From: Mitsuaria sp. 7
GTDB lineage: Bacteria > Pseudomonadota > Gammaproteobacteria > Burkholderiales > Burkholderiaceae_C
Direction: 5' to 3'
Length of the DNA stretch: 64,000 bases
NCBI RefSeq assembly: GCF_001653795.1
Contig: NZ_CP011514.1
Location: 5,390,727 to 5,454,726 of the forward strand
This document shows positions 10,647 through 22,767 of this stretch, piece after piece (positions within the stretch are counted from its first letter, which is position 1; each line of letters opens with the position of its first letter). The notes under the pieces are model-generated. The model was not told the DNA's origin, made no database searches, and saw only the letters and a program-made list of their open reading frames with translations. Both the position numbers and the translations under genes were made by a program.

Positions 10647-12137
10647 TCACACCCCCGCCGGATGCTGGCGGTGCCAGTCGGTGGCCTGCTGCAGCGCGTG
10701 CGCGGCGTGCAGCAGCGTGCCTTCCCTGAAGTAATTGCCCAGCAGCTGCAGGCCCACGGGCATGCCGCCTTCGCCGGTGCCCACCGGCACGCTCATGCCG
10801 GGCAGGCCGGCCAGCGAGCCGGGCAGCGTGAAGATGTCGGCGAGGTAGGCTTTCACCGGATCGTCCGCGCCCTCGCCCTGCTTCCACGCGACCGTCGGCG
10901 CCACCGGGCCGGCGATCAGGTCGCAGTGCTGGAAGGCCTGCTGGAAGTCGTCCGCGATCATGCGGCGCAGCTTCTGCGCCTGCAGGTAGTAGGCGTCGTA
11001 GTAGCCGTGCGAGAGCACGTAGCTGCCGATCATGATCCGGCGTTTGACCTCGGCGCCGAAACCCTCGGCGCGGGTCTTCTCGTACATGTCGTTCAGGTTG
11101 CCGTAGTCCTTGGCGCGGTGCCCGAACTTCACGCCGTCGAAGCGCGACAGGTTCGAGCTCGCCTCGGCCGGGGCGATGATGTAGTAGACCGGGATCGCCA
11201 GCTCGGTGCGCGGCAGCGACACGTCCACGAGGGTCGCGCCGAGCTTCTCCAGCTCCGCCAGACCCGCGCGCACGGCGCCGTCGACGTCGGCGGACAGCGC
11301 GGCCGGGAAGAACTCCTTGGGCAGGCCGATGCGCAGTCCCTTCAGCGGCTGTGCGGCGGTCGCGCCGTCACGGGCGGTCAGCATCTGCGCGCTGAAGTCC
11401 TGCGGCGGCTGCTGGACGCTGGTGGCGTCGCGTTCGTCGAAGCCGCTCATCGTCGACAGCAGCAGCGCGCAGTCCTCGGCCGAGCGGGCGAAGACGCCGG
11501 CCTGGTCCAGGCTCGACGCGAACGCGATCATCCCGTAGCGCGAGCACACGCCGTAGGTCGGCTTGATGCCGGTGATGCCGGAGAAGCTGGCCGGCTGACG
11601 GATCGAGCCGCCGGTGTCGGTGCCGGTCGTCGCGGGGACGAGGCCCGCGGCCACGGCGACCGCCGAACCGCCCGACGAGCCGCCCGGCACGCGCGTGCGG
11701 TCCCAGGGGTTCAGCGCCTTGAAGTAGGCGCTGTTCTCATTGGCGGAGCCCATCGCGAACTCGTCGCAGTTCAGCTTGCCGAGCGAGACGGTGCCGGCGG
11801 CGTTCAGGCGGTCGACGACGGTCGCGTCGAAGGGGCTCAGGTAGCCCTCGAGCATCTTCGAGCCGGCGGTGGTCGGCATGTCGCGGGTGACGAAGATGTC
11901 CTTGTGTGCGAGCGGCACACCGATCAGCGCGCCGGCCTCGCCTTGCGCCAGTCGCGCATCCGCGTCCCGGGCCCGGGCCAGCGCGTAGGCCTCGTCGATG
12001 TGCAGGAAGGCGCCGAGGTCCTTCGCCGCGGCAACACGCGCAAGCAGATGTTGCGTCAGTTCGGTGCTGGAGACCGTCTTGGCGCGCAAGGCGCGGCCGA
12101 GCTCGGCCACGCCGAGGTGGTGGAGGGGCGGGGTCAT
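10647..12137 (-). CDS. gatA: Asp/Glu-tRNA(Asn/Gln) amidotransferase subunit A
   Basis: A 496-residue amidase-signature enzyme that releases ammonia from glutamine for GatB. The Ser-cisSer-Lys triad is visible: Lys in VPLAHKDIF, the cis-Ser in [15 protein letters not shown] and the nucleophile in [13 protein letters not shown]. Its start overlaps the gatC stop by four bases, marking a C-A-B operon. Confidence 0.97.
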   Translation of the reverse strand: MTPPLHHLGVAELGRALRAKTVSSTELTQHLLARVAAAKDLGAFLHIDEAYALARARDADARLAQGEAGALIGVPLAHKDIFVTRDMPTTAGSKMLEGYLSPFDATVVDRLNAAGTVSLGKLNCDEFAMGSANENSAYFKALNPWDRTRVPGGSSGGSAVAVAAGLVPATTGTDTGGSIRQPASFSGITGIKPTYGVCSRYGMIAFASSLDQAGVFARSAEDCALLLSTMSGFDERDATSVQQPPQDFSAQMLTARDGATAAQPLKGLRIGLPKEFFPAALSADVDGAVRAGLAELEKLGATLVDVSLPRTELAIPVYYIIAPAEASSNLSRFDGVKFGHRAKDYGNLNDMYEKTRAEGFGAEVKRRIMIGSYVLSHGYYDAYYLQAQKLRRMIADDFQQAFQHCDLIAGPVAPTVAWKQGEGADDPVKAYLADIFTLPGSLAGLPGMSVPVGTGEGGMPVGLQLLGNYFREGTLLHAAHALQQATDWHRQHPAGV

Positions 12138-12433
12138 TCGATGACTTTCGGGACCAGGAACAGGCCGTCCTCGACGGCGGGGGCGCTGCGCTGGTTGAGC
12201 TCGCGCTGGTCGGCTTCGGTGATGCGGTCCTCGCGCAGGCGCAGGGCGACCTCCTGCACCGCCGACAGCGGCGTGTAGAGGGGGTCGACGCCGCTGGTGT
12301 CGACCGCGCTCATCTGCTCGACGATCGAGAAGAAGCCATTGAGCTGCGGCAGCAGCGCGGCCTGCTCGTCGCCGGAAAGTTCAAGCCGGGCCAGTTTGGC
12401 GATCCGGCTGACATCGTCGTGGGTGAGTGCCAT
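12134..12433 (-). CDS. gatC: Asp/Glu-tRNA(Asn/Gln) amidotransferase subunit C
   Basis: A 99-residue protein that wraps around GatA and stabilises the GatCAB complex. The typical opening [16 protein letters not shown] and the VDPLYTP loop are visible. It is the first gene of the gatCAB operon and is transcribed away from mreB. Confidence 0.95.
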   Translation of the reverse strand: MALTHDDVSRIAKLARLELSGDEQAALLPQLNGFFSIVEQMSAVDTSGVDPLYTPLSAVQEVALRLREDRITEADQRELNQRSAPAVEDGLFLVPKVIE

Positions 12434-13785
<1,352 letters not shown>

Positions 13786-13840
13786 GTGGATGCGGCCTCA
13801 GTCGGCCGCTTTGCGTTGAATCTCCTTCGCTGAGATCTCC

Positions 13841-14818
13841 ATGCCTCTCGGCACCCTCGACCGCAATCCACCGCCGCTGTTCCGCGAAGGCCCGTCCGCG
13901 TTGACGAAGCTGGCCTTCTGCGCGGCACTGGCGGTCTTTCTCATGGTGGCGGACTCCCGCTTCCAGGTCACGGCGCCCGCCCGCGCGGGGCTGGCGCTCG
14001 CGCTGCATCCGCTGCAGCGCGCGCTGCTGGCGCCCGTCGATGCCTGGGAACAGGCCGGCGACTACGCCCGCGGCATGGAGAAAGCCACCGAGGCCGAGAA
14101 CCAGGCCCGGCAGCAGCTCGCCTCGCAGGCGGTGATCCTGAGCCGTGCCGCGCAGCTGCAGGCCGAGAACACGCGCCTGCGCGCGCTGCTCGAGCTGCGC
14201 GAGGCGCTGCCGGTGAAGGGGCTTGCCGCCGAGGTGCTCTACGAGGCACCGGATCCTTTCTCGCGCCGGATCATCATCGATCGCGGCGGCCACGGCGGCG
14301 TGCGGCTGGGCGCGCCGGTGGTCAACGATGCCGGCGTGCTCGGGCAGGTGACGCGGGTCTATCCGCTGTCCGCTGAAGTGACCCTGCTGACCGACCGCGA
14401 CGCCACCATCCCCGTGCTCAACACCCGCACCCAGCAGCGCGGCGTCGCCTACGGCGGCGAGCGCGGCGTGATGGAGCTGCGCTTCATCGCCGCGAACGCC
14501 GACATCAAGGCCGGCGACGCGCTCTCGACCTCGGGCCTGGACGGCCTGTATCCGCCGGGCCTGCCCGTGGCGAAGGTCGCCGAGGTCGAACGCCGCGGCG
14601 ACACCAGCTTTGCGCGCGTCGGCCTGGCGCCTATCGCTCAGCCCGACAGCGCGCGTCACGTTCTGGTGCTGGAGCCGCTGGAAGGACAGGAGTCCGCACG
14701 CACCGAAGCCGCGCAGGAAGCCGCCAGCGCCGCGAATGCCGCTGCGGCTGAAGCCGCCAGCCGACCGCCGCGCAGTCGGGCGTCGGCCGCGTCCGCATCG
14801 AAGGGAGGCACCCGATGA
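13841..14818 (+). CDS. mreC: Rod-shape-determining protein MreC
   Basis: A 325-residue bitopic protein that links MreB to the periplasmic wall synthases. It shows one N-terminal membrane helix (LAFCAALAVFLMVADS), a periplasmic coiled coil (~70-125) and beta-domains with SRRIIIDRGGHGGVRLGAPV and GDALSTSGLDGLYPPGLPV. The last ~45 residues are a low-complexity Ala/Ser/Arg tail, longer than in many homologues. Its stop overlaps the mreD start (ATGA). Confidence 0.95.
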   Translation: MPLGTLDRNPPPLFREGPSALTKLAFCAALAVFLMVADSRFQVTAPARAGLALALHPLQRALLAPVDAWEQAGDYARGMEKATEAENQARQQLASQAVILSRAAQLQAENTRLRALLELREALPVKGLAAEVLYEAPDPFSRRIIIDRGGHGGVRLGAPVVNDAGVLGQVTRVYPLSAEVTLLTDRDATIPVLNTRTQQRGVAYGGERGVMELRFIAANADIKAGDALSTSGLDGLYPPGLPVAKVAEVERRGDTSFARVGLAPIAQPDSARHVLVLEPLEGQESARTEAAQEAASAANAAAAEAASRPPRSRASAASASKGGTR

Positions 14819-15336
14819 TCATGCCGCGTGGTGCGAGCCAGCTGCTGCTGCCCGCCAACCCCCTGTTCATCGCATTCAGTCTCATCGTCGGGCTGCTGAT
14901 CGACATGGTGCCCGTCGGACGTCAGCCCTGGATGCCGGACGTGCTGGCGCTGGTGCTGGTGTTCTGGAACGTCCATCAGCCGCGGCGCGTCGGCGTCGGC
15001 TGGGCCTTCGTCTTCGGCCTGATGATCGATGTGCACCACGGCGCGCTGCTGGGCCAGCATGCGCTGGCCTACAGCCTGCTCGCCTTCGGCGCGGTGGCGC
15101 TGCACCGCCGGCTGCTGTGGTTCACGCTGGGCGCCCAGGCGCTGCACGTGCTGCCGCTGTTCGTGCTCGCGACCGCGATCGCCGTGATCGTCCGGCTGAT
15201 CGTCGGCGGCATGTGGCCGGGCTGGAGCCTCGTGCTGGCGCCGCTGCTGCAGGCGGCGCTGTGGCCGATCGCCGCGGCGCTCCTGCTCGCGCCCCAGCGT
15301 CGCGCGCCGGACCCCGACGCGCACCGGCCGCTCTGA
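14815..15336 (+). CDS. mreD: Rod-shape-determining protein MreD
   Basis: A 173-residue polytopic membrane protein with five or six hydrophobic helices (e.g. LFIAFSLIVGLLIDMVPV, LALVLVFWNVHQP, GWAFVFGLMIDVHHGALLG), the normal MreD pattern. It partners MreC in the elongasome. The start overlaps mreC by four bases; an in-frame ATG two codons later is an alternative. Confidence 0.93.
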   Translation: MIMPRGASQLLLPANPLFIAFSLIVGLLIDMVPVGRQPWMPDVLALVLVFWNVHQPRRVGVGWAFVFGLMIDVHHGALLGQHALAYSLLAFGAVALHRRLLWFTLGAQALHVLPLFVLATAIAVIVRLIVGGMWPGWSLVLAPLLQAALWPIAAALLLAPQRRAPDPDAHRPL

Positions 15337-15358
15337 GCGTGCCGTGATCGGGCCCGCG

Positions 15359-17458
15359 ATGACGGTCATCAAGAACCTCCAGGCGGAGCTGAGCCGTTTC
15401 CGGCTGCGGCTGTTCGCCGCCGCCGCGTTCGTGCTGTTCTGCTTCGGCCTGCTCGTCGCGCGCCTCGTCTACCTGCAGATCACGCAGCACGACACGCTGC
15501 TGGAGCGTGCCGAAACCAACCGCGTCTCCGTCGTCCCCATCGTGCCGAACCGCGGTCTGATCGTCGACCGCAACGGTGTGGTGCTCGCGAGCAACTACTC
15601 GGCCTACACGCTGGAGATCACGCCGTCCAAGGTGCCGGACCTCGAGCGGACGATCGACGCGTTGTCCGCGGTCATCGAGATCCAGCAGCGCGACCGTCGC
15701 CGGTTCAAGCGGCTGATGGAGGAAAGCAAGAACTTCGAATCGCTGCCGATCCGCACGAAGCTGACCGACACCGAGGTCGCGCGCTTCGCCGCGCAGCGCT
15801 TCCGCTTCCCCGGCGTGGACATCAAGGCGCGGCTGTTCCGGAGCTATCCACTGGGCGACGTCGGCGCGCATCTGCTGGGCTACATCGGACGCATCAACCA
15901 GGCCGAGAAGAAGTCGATGGACGACTGGTCCGAAGAGGACGTCGCCAATTACCGCGGCACCGAGTACATCGGCAAGCTCGGGCTGGAGCAGGCCTACGAG
16001 CGCGAGCTCCACGGCCAGACCGGATTCGAGGAGATGGAGACCAGCGCGGGCGGCCGTGCCGTCCGTCGGCTGCGCAACCGTCCGCCGACGCCGGGCAACA
16101 CGCTGCACCTGTCGATCGACATCAAGCTGCAGGCGCTGGTGGAGCGGCTCTACGGCGACCGACGCGGCGCGCTCGTCGCGATGGATCCGCGCAACGGTGA
16201 GGTACTGGCCTTCGTCTCCAAGCCGAGCTTCGATCCCAACCTGTTCGTCGACGGCATCGACGCGGACAGCTGGCGCGATCTCAACGAGGACCTCGACAAG
16301 CCGTTGCTGAACCGCGCGTTGCGCGGGACCTATCCGCCGGGCTCGACCTTCAAGCCTTACATGGCCATGGCCGCGTTGAACACCGGCAAGCGCGCCGCCA
16401 ACGTGGTGATCCAGGACAACCTGAACTTCAGCTTCGGCGGGCGCGTGTTCGGCAGCGCGACCGGCGACCGTGCAGGCCCGAAGGACATGCGACTGGCGAT
16501 CGTCACGTCGTCGAACGTCTACTTCTATTCGCTGGCCAACGAGATGGGCGTGGACATGATCCACGACCAGCTGGAGCCCTTCGGTTTCGGCCGCAAGACC
16601 GAGATCGACCTGCAAGGCGAGGTCACCGGCCTGCTGCCCAGCACCGAGTGGAAGCGTCGGGCGTTCAAGCGTCCCGATCAGCAGAAGTGGTACGCGGGCG
16701 AGACGATCTCGCTGGGCATCGGCCAGGGCCAGAACAACTTCACCATGCTGCAGCTCGCGACGGCGATGTCGACGCTGTCCAGCGGCGGCGAGCGCTACCG
16801 GCCGCGGCTGGTGCGGGAGATCGAGGACGTCGTCAAGCACGTGCAGCGACGCGTCGCGAGCGATGCGCTGGCGCCGCTGGCGCTGCGCAAGGCGGACGTG
16901 GACGTGATCCGCAACGCGATGCATGACGTGACCCTGGAGGGGACGTCGCGCGGGGTGTTCGCGGGCGCCCAGTACCCGAGCGCCGGCAAGACTGGCACGG
17001 CCCAGGCGGTGGGTCTGCGCGCCGGCCAGACCTACAGCAGCATCAAGGCGGACGAGCGCAAGCGCGATCACTCGCTGTACATCTCGTTCGCGCCGTACCA
17101 GGCGCCGACGATCGCCGTGGCGCTGATCGTGGAGAACGCGGGCTTCGGCTCCGAATCGGCGGCGCCGATCGCGCGCCGCGTGTACGACTACGTGCTCACC
17201 GGCACCTACCCGAGCGAAGAGGACATCGCCAAGGTGCGGGTCGGCCAGGTCGGCGCGCCGATCGGCACGCCGAGGCGCGTCGCGGACATCGCGCTTCCGA
17301 ATGCCGCGGCCAGCGCGCCGGAGGCGGCGGCCTCGGGGGCTTCCTCGCCCGCCTCAAGCCCGACGACGCCGGCTATCCCTTCGAACAAGCCCTCGGCGGC
17401 GACTGCGCCTCCCGCGCGGTCCGCCGCGTCGCGCCCCACCCCGGGAGCCTCACGATGA
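15359..17458 (+). CDS. mrdA: Penicillin-binding protein 2 (elongation transpeptidase)
   Basis: A 699-residue class B PBP that cross-links peptidoglycan during elongation. It has an N-terminal membrane helix (FVLFCFGLLVARLVYLQI), a PBP dimerisation domain, and a transpeptidase domain with catalytic STFK in YPPGSTFKPY, SSN in VTSSNVYFY and KTG in AGKTGTAQAVG. A Pro/Ala/Ser-rich tail of ~55 residues follows the catalytic domain. I chose ATG at 15359 (MTVIKNLQAEL); a GTG five codons upstream is possible. It overlaps rodA by four bases. Confidence 0.96.
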   Translation: MTVIKNLQAELSRFRLRLFAAAAFVLFCFGLLVARLVYLQITQHDTLLERAETNRVSVVPIVPNRGLIVDRNGVVLASNYSAYTLEITPSKVPDLERTIDALSAVIEIQQRDRRRFKRLMEESKNFESLPIRTKLTDTEVARFAAQRFRFPGVDIKARLFRSYPLGDVGAHLLGYIGRINQAEKKSMDDWSEEDVANYRGTEYIGKLGLEQAYERELHGQTGFEEMETSAGGRAVRRLRNRPPTPGNTLHLSIDIKLQALVERLYGDRRGALVAMDPRNGEVLAFVSKPSFDPNLFVDGIDADSWRDLNEDLDKPLLNRALRGTYPPGSTFKPYMAMAALNTGKRAANVVIQDNLNFSFGGRVFGSATGDRAGPKDMRLAIVTSSNVYFYSLANEMGVDMIHDQLEPFGFGRKTEIDLQGEVTGLLPSTEWKRRAFKRPDQQKWYAGETISLGIGQGQNNFTMLQLATAMSTLSSGGERYRPRLVREIEDVVKHVQRRVASDALAPLALRKADVDVIRNAMHDVTLEGTSRGVFAGAQYPSAGKTGTAQAVGLRAGQTYSSIKADERKRDHSLYISFAPYQAPTIAVALIVENAGFGSESAAPIARRVYDYVLTGTYPSEEDIAKVRVGQVGAPIGTPRRVADIALPNAAASAPEAAASGASSPASSPTTPAIPSNKPSAATAPPARSAASRPTPGASR

Positions 17459-18609
17459 GCGCCGTCTTCAGCAAACCCAGCCTGCTGCAGCGGGTGAAGC
17501 CGCTGTTCCAGGGCTTCGACATCCCGCTGCTGCTCGCGATGGCCTGGCTCATGGGGCTGGGTCTGATGTGCATGTACTCGGCGGGCTATGACCACGGCAC
17601 CCGCTTCGTCGATCACGCGCGCAACATGGTCCTGGCGATGGGTGTGCTGTTCGTGACCGCGCAGGTGCCGCCGCAGCGGCTGATGCAACTGGCGTTGCCG
17701 CTCTACGCCGTTGGCGTGACGCTGCTGGTGGCTGTGGCGCTGTTCGGCATCACGAAGAAGGGCGCGACGCGCTGGCTGTATGTCGGCACGCAGATCCAGC
17801 CGTCCGAGCTGTTGAAGATCGCCGTGCCGCTCATGCTTGCCTGGTGGTTCCAGAAGCGCGAAGGCCAGCTGCGGCTGCCGGACTTCATCGCTGCATTCAT
17901 CCTGCTCGTCGTGCCGGTCGGGCTCATCGCGAAGCAGCCGGACCTCGGCACCTCGCTGCTGGTGCTGGGCGCGGGCCTGTACGTGATCTTCTTCGCCGGG
18001 CTGTCGTGGAAGCTGATCATCCCGGCGCTGGTGCTGGCTGGCGCGGGCATCACGGCGCTGGTCCTCAGCGAGGACCAGATCTGCCAGCCCGACGTGAAAT
18101 GGGTCGTGCTGAAGGACTACCAGAAGGACCGCGTCTGCACCTTGCTGGATCCGACGAAGGACCCCTTGGGCAAGGGCTTCCACATCATCCAGGGCGAGAT
18201 CGCGATCGGCTCGGGCGGCGTGACCGGCAAGGGCTTCATGAAGGGCACGCAGACGCACCTGGAGTTCATCCCGGAGCGGACGACGGACTTCATCTTCGCG
18301 GCCTATGGCGAGGAGTTCGGCCTCATCGGCGCGGCGGGGCTGCTGATCGGCTTCACCGCGCTGATCCTGCGCGGACTGGCGATCGCGCACGAGGCGCCGA
18401 CCTTGTTCTCGCGACTGCTTGCGGGGGCGATCACGCTGAGCTTCTTCACCTACGTGTTCGTGAACATGGGAATGGTGACCGGCATCCTGCCCGTGGTGGG
18501 GGTGCCGCTGCCGTTCATCTCATACGGGGGGACGGCGATGGTGACGCTGGGCCTGTCGCTCGGGATGCTGATGTCGATCGCCAAGAGCCGGGGCGGGACG
18601 CAGCGTTGA
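17455..18609 (+). CDS. rodA: SEDS glycosyltransferase RodA
   Basis: A 384-residue SEDS-family peptidoglycan polymerase and partner of PBP2. It has about ten membrane helices. The essential Asp is in KQPDLGTSLLVLGAG and the C-terminal signature is VVGVPLPFISYGGTAMV. The loop around residues 200-230 (ICQPDVKWVVLKDYQKDRV) is periplasmic. Last gene of the cell-shape operon; it converges with the sensor kinase gene 28 bases on. Confidence 0.96.
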   Translation: MSAVFSKPSLLQRVKPLFQGFDIPLLLAMAWLMGLGLMCMYSAGYDHGTRFVDHARNMVLAMGVLFVTAQVPPQRLMQLALPLYAVGVTLLVAVALFGITKKGATRWLYVGTQIQPSELLKIAVPLMLAWWFQKREGQLRLPDFIAAFILLVVPVGLIAKQPDLGTSLLVLGAGLYVIFFAGLSWKLIIPALVLAGAGITALVLSEDQICQPDVKWVVLKDYQKDRVCTLLDPTKDPLGKGFHIIQGEIAIGSGGVTGKGFMKGTQTHLEFIPERTTDFIFAAYGEEFGLIGAAGLLIGFTALILRGLAIAHEAPTLFSRLLAGAITLSFFTYVFVNMGMVTGILPVVGVPLPFISYGGTAMVTLGLSLGMLMSIAKSRGGTQR

Positions 18610-18637
18610 GTGACGGCGTCCCCGGTGGCGCCGAGGC

Positions 18638-20143
18638 TCAGCTACTGACGTTCTGCAGCGGATGCGCGGCGAAGCGCACCGTGAACCGCGCGCCCGGCCC
18701 CGCGCCGTCAGGCTCGGCCTGCCGACGGGCCCGCGTGTCGTCGACCGTGATCTCGGCCTCGTGCTGCTGGACGATCTCGCGCACGATCGCCAGCCCCAGT
18801 CCCGAGCCATCGACGTTGGTGCCCAGCGCCCGGTAGAACGGCTGGAAGATCTGCTCGCGCTCCGACTCGGCGATGCCCGGCCCCGAGTCTTCGACCTGCA
18901 GGACGCAGACCTGGCCGAACGGGTCCTCGACGACGCGCACGGTGACCGTGCCGTCGCTCGGCGTGTAGAGCAGCGCGTTGTCGACGAGATTGCGGATCAG
19001 CTCGCGGATCAGCAGCGGATGCCCGTTGATGCGCAACCCGGCGTGGCTCGCCTCCGGTCCTTCGTAGCCGAGGTCCAGGCGCTTCTCCATCGCGCGTGGA
19101 ACGAAGTCGCGCACGGTCTCGATCGCCAGCACGGCGAGGTTGACTTCGCTGCGACGCGCTGCGTGCTCCTGATCCTCGGCGCGGGCCATGGCCAGCAACT
19201 GGTTGACCATGTGCGCCGCGCGCTGGCTCGACACCGCGATCTGCTTCAGCGAGCGACGCAGCTCCGCTGGCGAGCTTCGACCCTCGTCGATCTCGCGCTG
19301 CGCCAACTCGGCCTGCGTGCGCAGCCCCGCGAGAGGCGTTTTGAGCTGGTGCGCGGCGTCGGCGAGGAAGTGCTTCTGAGATCGGATCGACTGGTCGAGT
19401 CGTTCCAGCAGATCGTTGATCGCCTGCACCAGCGGCGCCACTTCGTCGGGGATGCGTTGTTCGTCGATGGGGCTCAGGTCGGAACTGTCGCGCGAGCGGA
19501 TGCGTCGCTGCAGGTCGTTCAGCGGCGCGATGCCGCGTGCCAGTGCGAGCCACACCAGCAGCACCGCCAGCGGCAGGATCACGAACTGCGGCAGGATGAC
19601 GCCCTTGATGATCTCGTTGGTCAGCCGGGACCGCTTGCCGAGCGTCTCCGCGACCTGCACCAGCATCATCTTGTCGCTGCCCGCCATCCCCTCCGGCACC
19701 ACCCACAGGTAGGACACGCGCACCGCCTCGTTGTTGATCTCGTCGAAGCGGCGGTTGACCTCCCAGGGGACGATGGGCGGCTCGACCTCGGGCACCGGCA
19801 GGAGCGCATCGCCGCTCAGCAATTCGCCGCGCAGGCCCAGCACCTGGTAGTAGACGGTGTCGGATTCGTCCGCGCGAAGCAAGGCGGCCGCCTCCGGCGC
19901 GAGCGCATAGCGCGACCGACCGCGGCGCGCGGCCGCGTCGCCGGGCGCCGGCTCGGTCACGACCTGCAGGCCGAGCGTGCGCGCCATCTCGTCGAGCTCG
20001 CGGTCGTAGGGCTTGTTGGCGATGCCCTGCGCCACCAGCCAGGTCAGCGCGACGCTGATCGGCCAGATCACCAGCAGCGGCGCGAGCATCCAGTCGAGGA
20101 TCTCGCCGAACAGCGAGCGATGGCCGGAGGAATCAGCCGCCAT
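18638..20143 (-). CDS. TctE-like sensor histidine kinase
   Basis: A 501-residue inner-membrane kinase with two helices (PLLVIWPISVALTWLVAQGI and ILPQFVILPLAVLLVWLAL). They enclose a ~140-residue periplasmic sensor of the type found in TctE/QseC relatives. HAMP, HisKA and HATPase domains follow. Phospho-acceptor His is in FLADAAHQLKTPL; N-box is LIRNLVDNALLYTP; G-boxes are EDSGPGIAESE and GSGLGLAIVREI. It lies eight bases after its regulator. The signal is unknown; TctE relatives respond to tricarboxylates, but no transport genes are adjacent. Confidence 0.93.
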   Translation of the reverse strand: MAADSSGHRSLFGEILDWMLAPLLVIWPISVALTWLVAQGIANKPYDRELDEMARTLGLQVVTEPAPGDAAARRGRSRYALAPEAAALLRADESDTVYYQVLGLRGELLSGDALLPVPEVEPPIVPWEVNRRFDEINNEAVRVSYLWVVPEGMAGSDKMMLVQVAETLGKRSRLTNEIIKGVILPQFVILPLAVLLVWLALARGIAPLNDLQRRIRSRDSSDLSPIDEQRIPDEVAPLVQAINDLLERLDQSIRSQKHFLADAAHQLKTPLAGLRTQAELAQREIDEGRSSPAELRRSLKQIAVSSQRAAHMVNQLLAMARAEDQEHAARRSEVNLAVLAIETVRDFVPRAMEKRLDLGYEGPEASHAGLRINGHPLLIRELIRNLVDNALLYTPSDGTVTVRVVEDPFGQVCVLQVEDSGPGIAESEREQIFQPFYRALGTNVDGSGLGLAIVREIVQQHEAEITVDDTRARRQAEPDGAGPGARFTVRFAAHPLQNVSS

Positions 20144-20151
20144 GCGGCAGC

Positions 20152-20823
20152 TCAGCCAGGAATCTTCTCAAGGCAGTAGCCCAGGCCGCGCACGGTGGCG
20201 ATGCGTATCGGGCCCTGTTCGATCTTCTTGCGCAACCGGTGGATGTAGACCTCGATCGCGTTGTTGCTGACCTCTTCGCCCCATTCGCACAGGCGTTCGA
20301 CCAACTGGTCCTTGCTGACGAGGCGGCCGGCGCGTTGCAGCAGGACCTCCAGCAGCGACAGCTCGCGCGCCGAGAGTTCCACCATCTGCTCGTTGATGTA
20401 GGCCACACGCCCCGTCGCATCGAAGGTCAACGGGCCATGCCGGATCACGCTCGACGCGGTGCCCAGCCCACGGCGCGTCAGCGCACGCACGCGCGCCTCG
20501 AGCTCCTGCAGCGAAAACGGCTTGGCCATGTAGTCGTCGGCACCGAGGTCGAGGCCTTTGACGCGTTCCTCGATGCTGTCGGCCGCGGTCAGGATCAGCA
20601 CGGGCACGGACGACCCTCGTGCGCGCAGCCGTCTGAGTACCTCCAGGCCGTGGAGCTTGGGCAAGCCCAGATCGAGGATCAGCAGGTCGAATTCGTGGGA
20701 GGCGAGCGCCGCATCCGCCTCGCTGCCGCTGCCGACCTGATCGACGGCGCAGCCCGACGCCCGCAACGAGCGCAGCAGGCCGTCGGCCAGGACCTGGTCG
20801 TCTTCGGCGATCAAGATGCGCAT
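20152..20823 (-). CDS. OmpR-family response regulator (TctD/QseB-like)
   Basis: A 223-residue two-domain regulator. The receiver has acidic pocket EDD near the start, phospho-acceptor Asp in LLILDLGLPKLHG and Lys in DDYMAKPFSLQELEAR. The winged-helix DNA-binding domain has SNNAIEVYIHRLRKKI and IATVRGLGYCLEK. It is the first gene of the pair and precedes its kinase. Target genes cannot be deduced here. Confidence 0.95.
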   Translation of the reverse strand: MRILIAEDDQVLADGLLRSLRASGCAVDQVGSGSEADAALASHEFDLLILDLGLPKLHGLEVLRRLRARGSSVPVLILTAADSIEERVKGLDLGADDYMAKPFSLQELEARVRALTRRGLGTASSVIRHGPLTFDATGRVAYINEQMVELSARELSLLEVLLQRAGRLVSKDQLVERLCEWGEEVSNNAIEVYIHRLRKKIEQGPIRIATVRGLGYCLEKIPG

Positions 20824-21141
20824 GTGTCGTCCCCTCTGGTTATGGAGACATTCTAGGGAGCGGCCTGCTGGTGTTCCCTAGGCGTTTCCGAGGCATCCGA
20901 CCCGTGTGCTTCGGGGGTGCCGGGTCAGGTCGGCGACAGTTTCGCGTGGGGACCACTCCCACCCAGGAGGGAACGCGGTGGGAATTGCATGTGCTGGCTC
21001 ATCCAGTGAGCGACCTGCTGCATAAGATGAGCTTCATCGATCGTCACCGGCACCGAGAAACGGGTCGGCGGCTTCGACAAAGCACTGTACAGATATACAG
21101 ATTGCGCCAATAATCCGCCGCAGCCAACAGGAGAAGATTGC
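20824..21141. promoter_or_regulatory. Intergenic region between response regulator and recA
   Basis: This 318-base divergent region carries promoters for the regulator pair (left) and for recA (right). Apart from the LexA site near its right end I see no coding sequence or clear operator. Confidence 0.4.
21085..21100 (+). promoter_or_regulatory. LexA (SOS) box in the recA promoter
   Basis: An exact CTGT-N8-ACAG match: CTGT at 21085-21088 and ACAG at 21097-21100, 42 bases before the recA start. It overlaps a plausible -10 (TATACA, 21094-21099) with a -35-like TTCGAC at 21073-21078, so LexA binding would block the promoter. The match to the gammaproteobacterial/betaproteobacterial consensus is complete. 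Confidence 0.85.
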
Positions 21142-22188
<1,047 letters not shown>

Positions 22189-22203
22189 ACGCGGGGCCTT
22201 CGC

Positions 22204-22767
22204 ATGACCCCGTCCGACGGTCGGCGGGGACGAGCCTCGCAGCCGCTGTCGCTGAAGGCTCGCGCGATCGCGTTGCTCGCACAGCGTGAGCACAGCGCCA
22301 TGGAGTTGCGGCGCAAGCTGCTGCGCATCGCGCGCGATCGGCAGGCCGAAGCCGCCGAGGCTTCGGGGGGATCAAGCGATGACTTCTCGGAGGAGGACGA
22401 CTCGCAGAGCCCCAACGGCGAAGTTGACGCGGTGCTCGACTGGCTCAAGGCCAACGGGTATCTCGACGAGTCGAGATTCGTCGAGTCCCGGATCCATGTG
22501 CGCTCGCAGCGCTTCGGTCAAAAGCGCATCGAGCAGGAGCTCGCTCAACATGGGCTGTCGTTGGATGCCGAGCAGCGTTCCGTGCTCGCCGCCGGTGAAC
22601 TGGATCGCGCCTGCGAAATGCTTCGACGCAAGTTCGGAGAAGGCCCGGCAGTCGATGCCGCTGCACTGGCCAAACGTCTGCGCTTTCTCATGGGACGGGG
22701 ATTCGGCGGAGACCTCGCGCGCCGGGCGGTCCGGCGCGTTGCGGCGGGCAGCGATGTCGACGACTGA
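22204..22767 (+). CDS. recX: RecA regulator RecX
   Basis: A 187-residue three-helix-repeat protein that limits RecA filament growth. Typical motifs are LAQREHSAMELRRKLL, WLKANGYLDESRFVESRIH, GQKRIEQELAQHGLS and a third repeat with AKRLRFLMGRGFGGDLARR. Between repeats 1 and 2 there is an acidic, Ser-rich insertion (GGSSDDFSEEDDSQSPNG, about 20 residues) that most RecX proteins lack or have shorter. Cotranscription with recA is likely. Confidence 0.93.
   Translation: MTPSDGRRGRASQPLSLKARAIALLAQREHSAMELRRKLLRIARDRQAEAAEASGGSSDDFSEEDDSQSPNGEVDAVLDWLKANGYLDESRFVESRIHVRSQRFGQKRIEQELAQHGLSLDAEQRSVLAAGELDRACEMLRRKFGEGPAVDAAALAKRLRFLMGRGFGGDLARRAVRRVAAGSDVDD

Noticed and set aside
15122..17071. 649-codon minus-strand frame opposite mreD/mrdA
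   Set aside because: Antisense shadow rich in Arg, Gln, Asp, Val; the plus-strand genes have intact catalytic motifs.
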